From: Cynocephalus volans | Taxonomy: Eukaryota > Chordata > Mammalia > Dermoptera > Cynocephalidae | Assembly: GCF_027409185.1 (NCBI RefSeq) | Contig: NC_084463.1 | Coordinates: 52,880,907-52,944,906 of the forward strand | Length of the DNA stretch: 64,000 bases | Direction of reading: 5' to 3' | Shown: positions 62,518-64,000 of the stretch, piece after piece | Layout of the letters: each line of letters starts with the position of its first letter | Numbering within the stretch: position 1 is the stretch's first letter | Made by a program: the position numbers and the translations under genes | Notes under the pieces: generated by a model | Database searches by the model: none | Seen by the model: only the letters and a program-made list of their open reading frames with translations | Told to the model about the DNA's origin: nothing

Positions 62518-62672
62518 TATATATATAAATATATATATTTATACATATATATAAACATATACACGTTTTAAGAATATATATATAAATATATAAGTATACA
62601 TATATATATATATACACACATATATATATATACACATATATATACATATGTGTATATATATATATATTTTTT
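62518..62672. repeat. AT-rich TA/CA/TG microsatellite
   Basis: About 155 bp of alternating TATA with CACA and TGTG interruptions, ending in a T-run. It is self-complementary and could form hairpins or cruciforms. Tyr/Ile-rich open frames on the minus strand are a by-product. Confidence 0.95.
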
Positions 62673-62981
62673 TTTAAGAAGAATGACCCATTGCACATTT
62701 CTAGGGTTTAACTCAGCAAAAACTGTTTTGAGTAGGTGAGACAGGGGATCAGAATTGAAGGTAAATGACAAAATTTAACCCTATTGGAGGGCCACAAATA
62801 TAGTCTCTACAGATGGTGAAACGTGGAATTAGTGTCTAAATTAGCACATCCACGTGGTATGCTCTGAGGCATGGGGAAACTGGGAGGTGTAGATTTTCAA
62901 ATAGCTTCTCAGCAGAGGTGAGGCACGGCAGGAGACTGGATCTTATCTGACCTCACCAGCTTATCTGGCCCTTTCTCTACA

Positions 62982-63750
62982 TTGAAGCTGGTGGAGACAA
63001 AACTGAAGGTCCTGAAGATGCAGCTGTGCTCCCTGTGTGGGACAAGAGACTGTCCACCATCACTGAGGGGCTCTTACTTCACACCCAAGAGGCAGCAACC
63101 ATGCAGTAAGATGCATAGTTGCAGATGGAGAGGGCAGAATGAGAAAGAGCTTCTTACTCCTTACCACCAGCCCAGAGGCAACTATTGCAAGAGAACTAGA
63201 AAGCCAAGGAGCTTCTGGAGGCTACCATCCACCACAAGCACTGAGAGCAGTAGCAACAGAGGTGGGCAGACAGCATCTATCACACCCAACAATGTAGTCT
63301 CCTGTCCTCTTCACCTTCTGTCTCTGTGTCCATTTTACTACCTCTTGACTCTCCTCCACCTGTCCCATTTATTCCCCCATTGCACCTTCCTATGCCACTC
63401 CTTTCATCCAGTTGAAGGAAGAGCTGAAATGTGCAGTATACAGGATCCTGCTCAAGCCCTGAACATTCAGGAAGAGGTTGATCCAAGAAAGGTGGAATGT
63501 CCTCAGATTCATTGGAAGGGAGCAAAGGCAGCACCAAAATGTGACTAGGGGACTGAGGGCAAGGAGGGCTCTGGGAATCCTAAGAAGAGTGTCTGCAAGA
63601 AAGGACACTCTTGCTGTGGACACAGGAAAGGCAAAGGCAAAAAGGCAGTGTTGGTTGGGTGGAGTTTGGTATGATCAAGTAGACCATGGAGACCTCCCAG
63701 CCCAGATGTGTCCTTCCAAAGACAAGTCCCAAGTTCCTAGAAGTCATTGA
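62982..63750 (+). other. Open frames of unknown meaning
   Basis: Two overlapping plus-strand open frames (62982-63548, 188 codons; 63478-63750, 90 codons). Neither begins with ATG at its listed start, and neither shows a domain I know. The first has a CSLCGTRDC cluster and a Leu/Tyr-rich middle; the second is Arg-rich. The region is less AT-rich than its surroundings. It could be a worn processed pseudogene, an untranslated exon or chance; I do not call a gene. Confidence 0.25.
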
Positions 63751-64000
63751 GGAAACTGAATGACAGCTGCCCACTGAGCATGGCCTGAGGCCTTTCCAGG
63801 TCAGGAGAACACACCGCACCATGACCTTATCTGAGAGGACTATGGCAAATGAAGACATTGTTATGGTGCAACCCACTTCAGCTGAGTCTGTGCTAAGGAA
63901 GGGATGGAGGTGGCCCCAGCACTCCCAAGTCCCAGGTTCCTTGTAAAGCCTTTGTCTCACTCTGCCTTCAGCCTTGGCCAGTTTCTCTAACTTCTGGGTC
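63751..64000. other. Unassigned sequence to the window end
   Basis: No feature recognised. Confidence 0.4.

Noticed and set aside
62480-62771. Tyr/Ile-rich minus-strand frames
   Set aside because: Direct by-product of the TA/CA microsatellite.

Overview
This is placental-mammal nuclear DNA with no intact conventional gene that I can support. It is AT-rich, and most of its length is nested retrotransposons. Dimeric SINEs derived from tRNA-Ile (box B close to GGTTCAGATCC, a characteristic inner ATCCTATATAGG) match the type I know from colugos (Dermoptera, the CYN family). I infer a colugo-like genome at moderate confidence. MaLR LTRs and a MIR fit any placental mammal.

Layout. 1-1200: unassigned sequence, one SINE, and the left part of an old LTR-like repeat. 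1201-8140: minus-strand L1 (A) that splits that repeat and is itself split by a 1,177-bp ERVK-like solo LTR with 6-bp target duplications. 8941-14705: minus-strand, nearly full-length L1 (B). 14708-16818: a 2.1-kb block with a direct copy at 48045-50159. 17-23 kb: unassigned DNA with two MaLR LTRs and a MIR. 23.1-34.3 kb: minus-strand L1 (C), split at 26643-31113 by a full-length processed copy of the Src-family kinase gene YES1. 34-48 kb: mostly unassigned, with two MaLR solo LTRs, class I ERV pol/env remnants at 41.3-43.9 kb interrupted by a truncated L1 (E), a SINE, and a 306-bp L1 (F) with perfect 14-bp target duplications. 50280-58089: a 7.8-kb insertion carrying plus-strand L1 (D) plus extra sequence at both ends, bounded by a 16-bp target duplication. 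58.1-60.9 kb: the old L1 into which D landed. 60.9-64 kb: unassigned, with an AT microsatellite and two open frames of unknown meaning.

Most interesting points. (1) The YES1 retrocopy appears to preserve a spliced 5'UTR in which an antisense tRNA-SINE served as an exon. (2) L1 D seems to carry a second such case: a non-SINE leader joined directly to an antisense SINE, starting exactly at the target duplication. It also carries about 0.7 kb of candidate 3' transduction. (3) The L1 5'UTRs contain tandem monomers (about 100 bp in A and D, about 134 bp in B), an arrangement best known from rodent L1. (4) The ERVK-like solo LTR is unusually long and has an open frame in its U3. (5) The paired 2.1-kb block contains conserved non-L1 sequence of unknown origin.

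Nothing here works as a gene network. The window records successive insertions, and their nesting gives relative ages.
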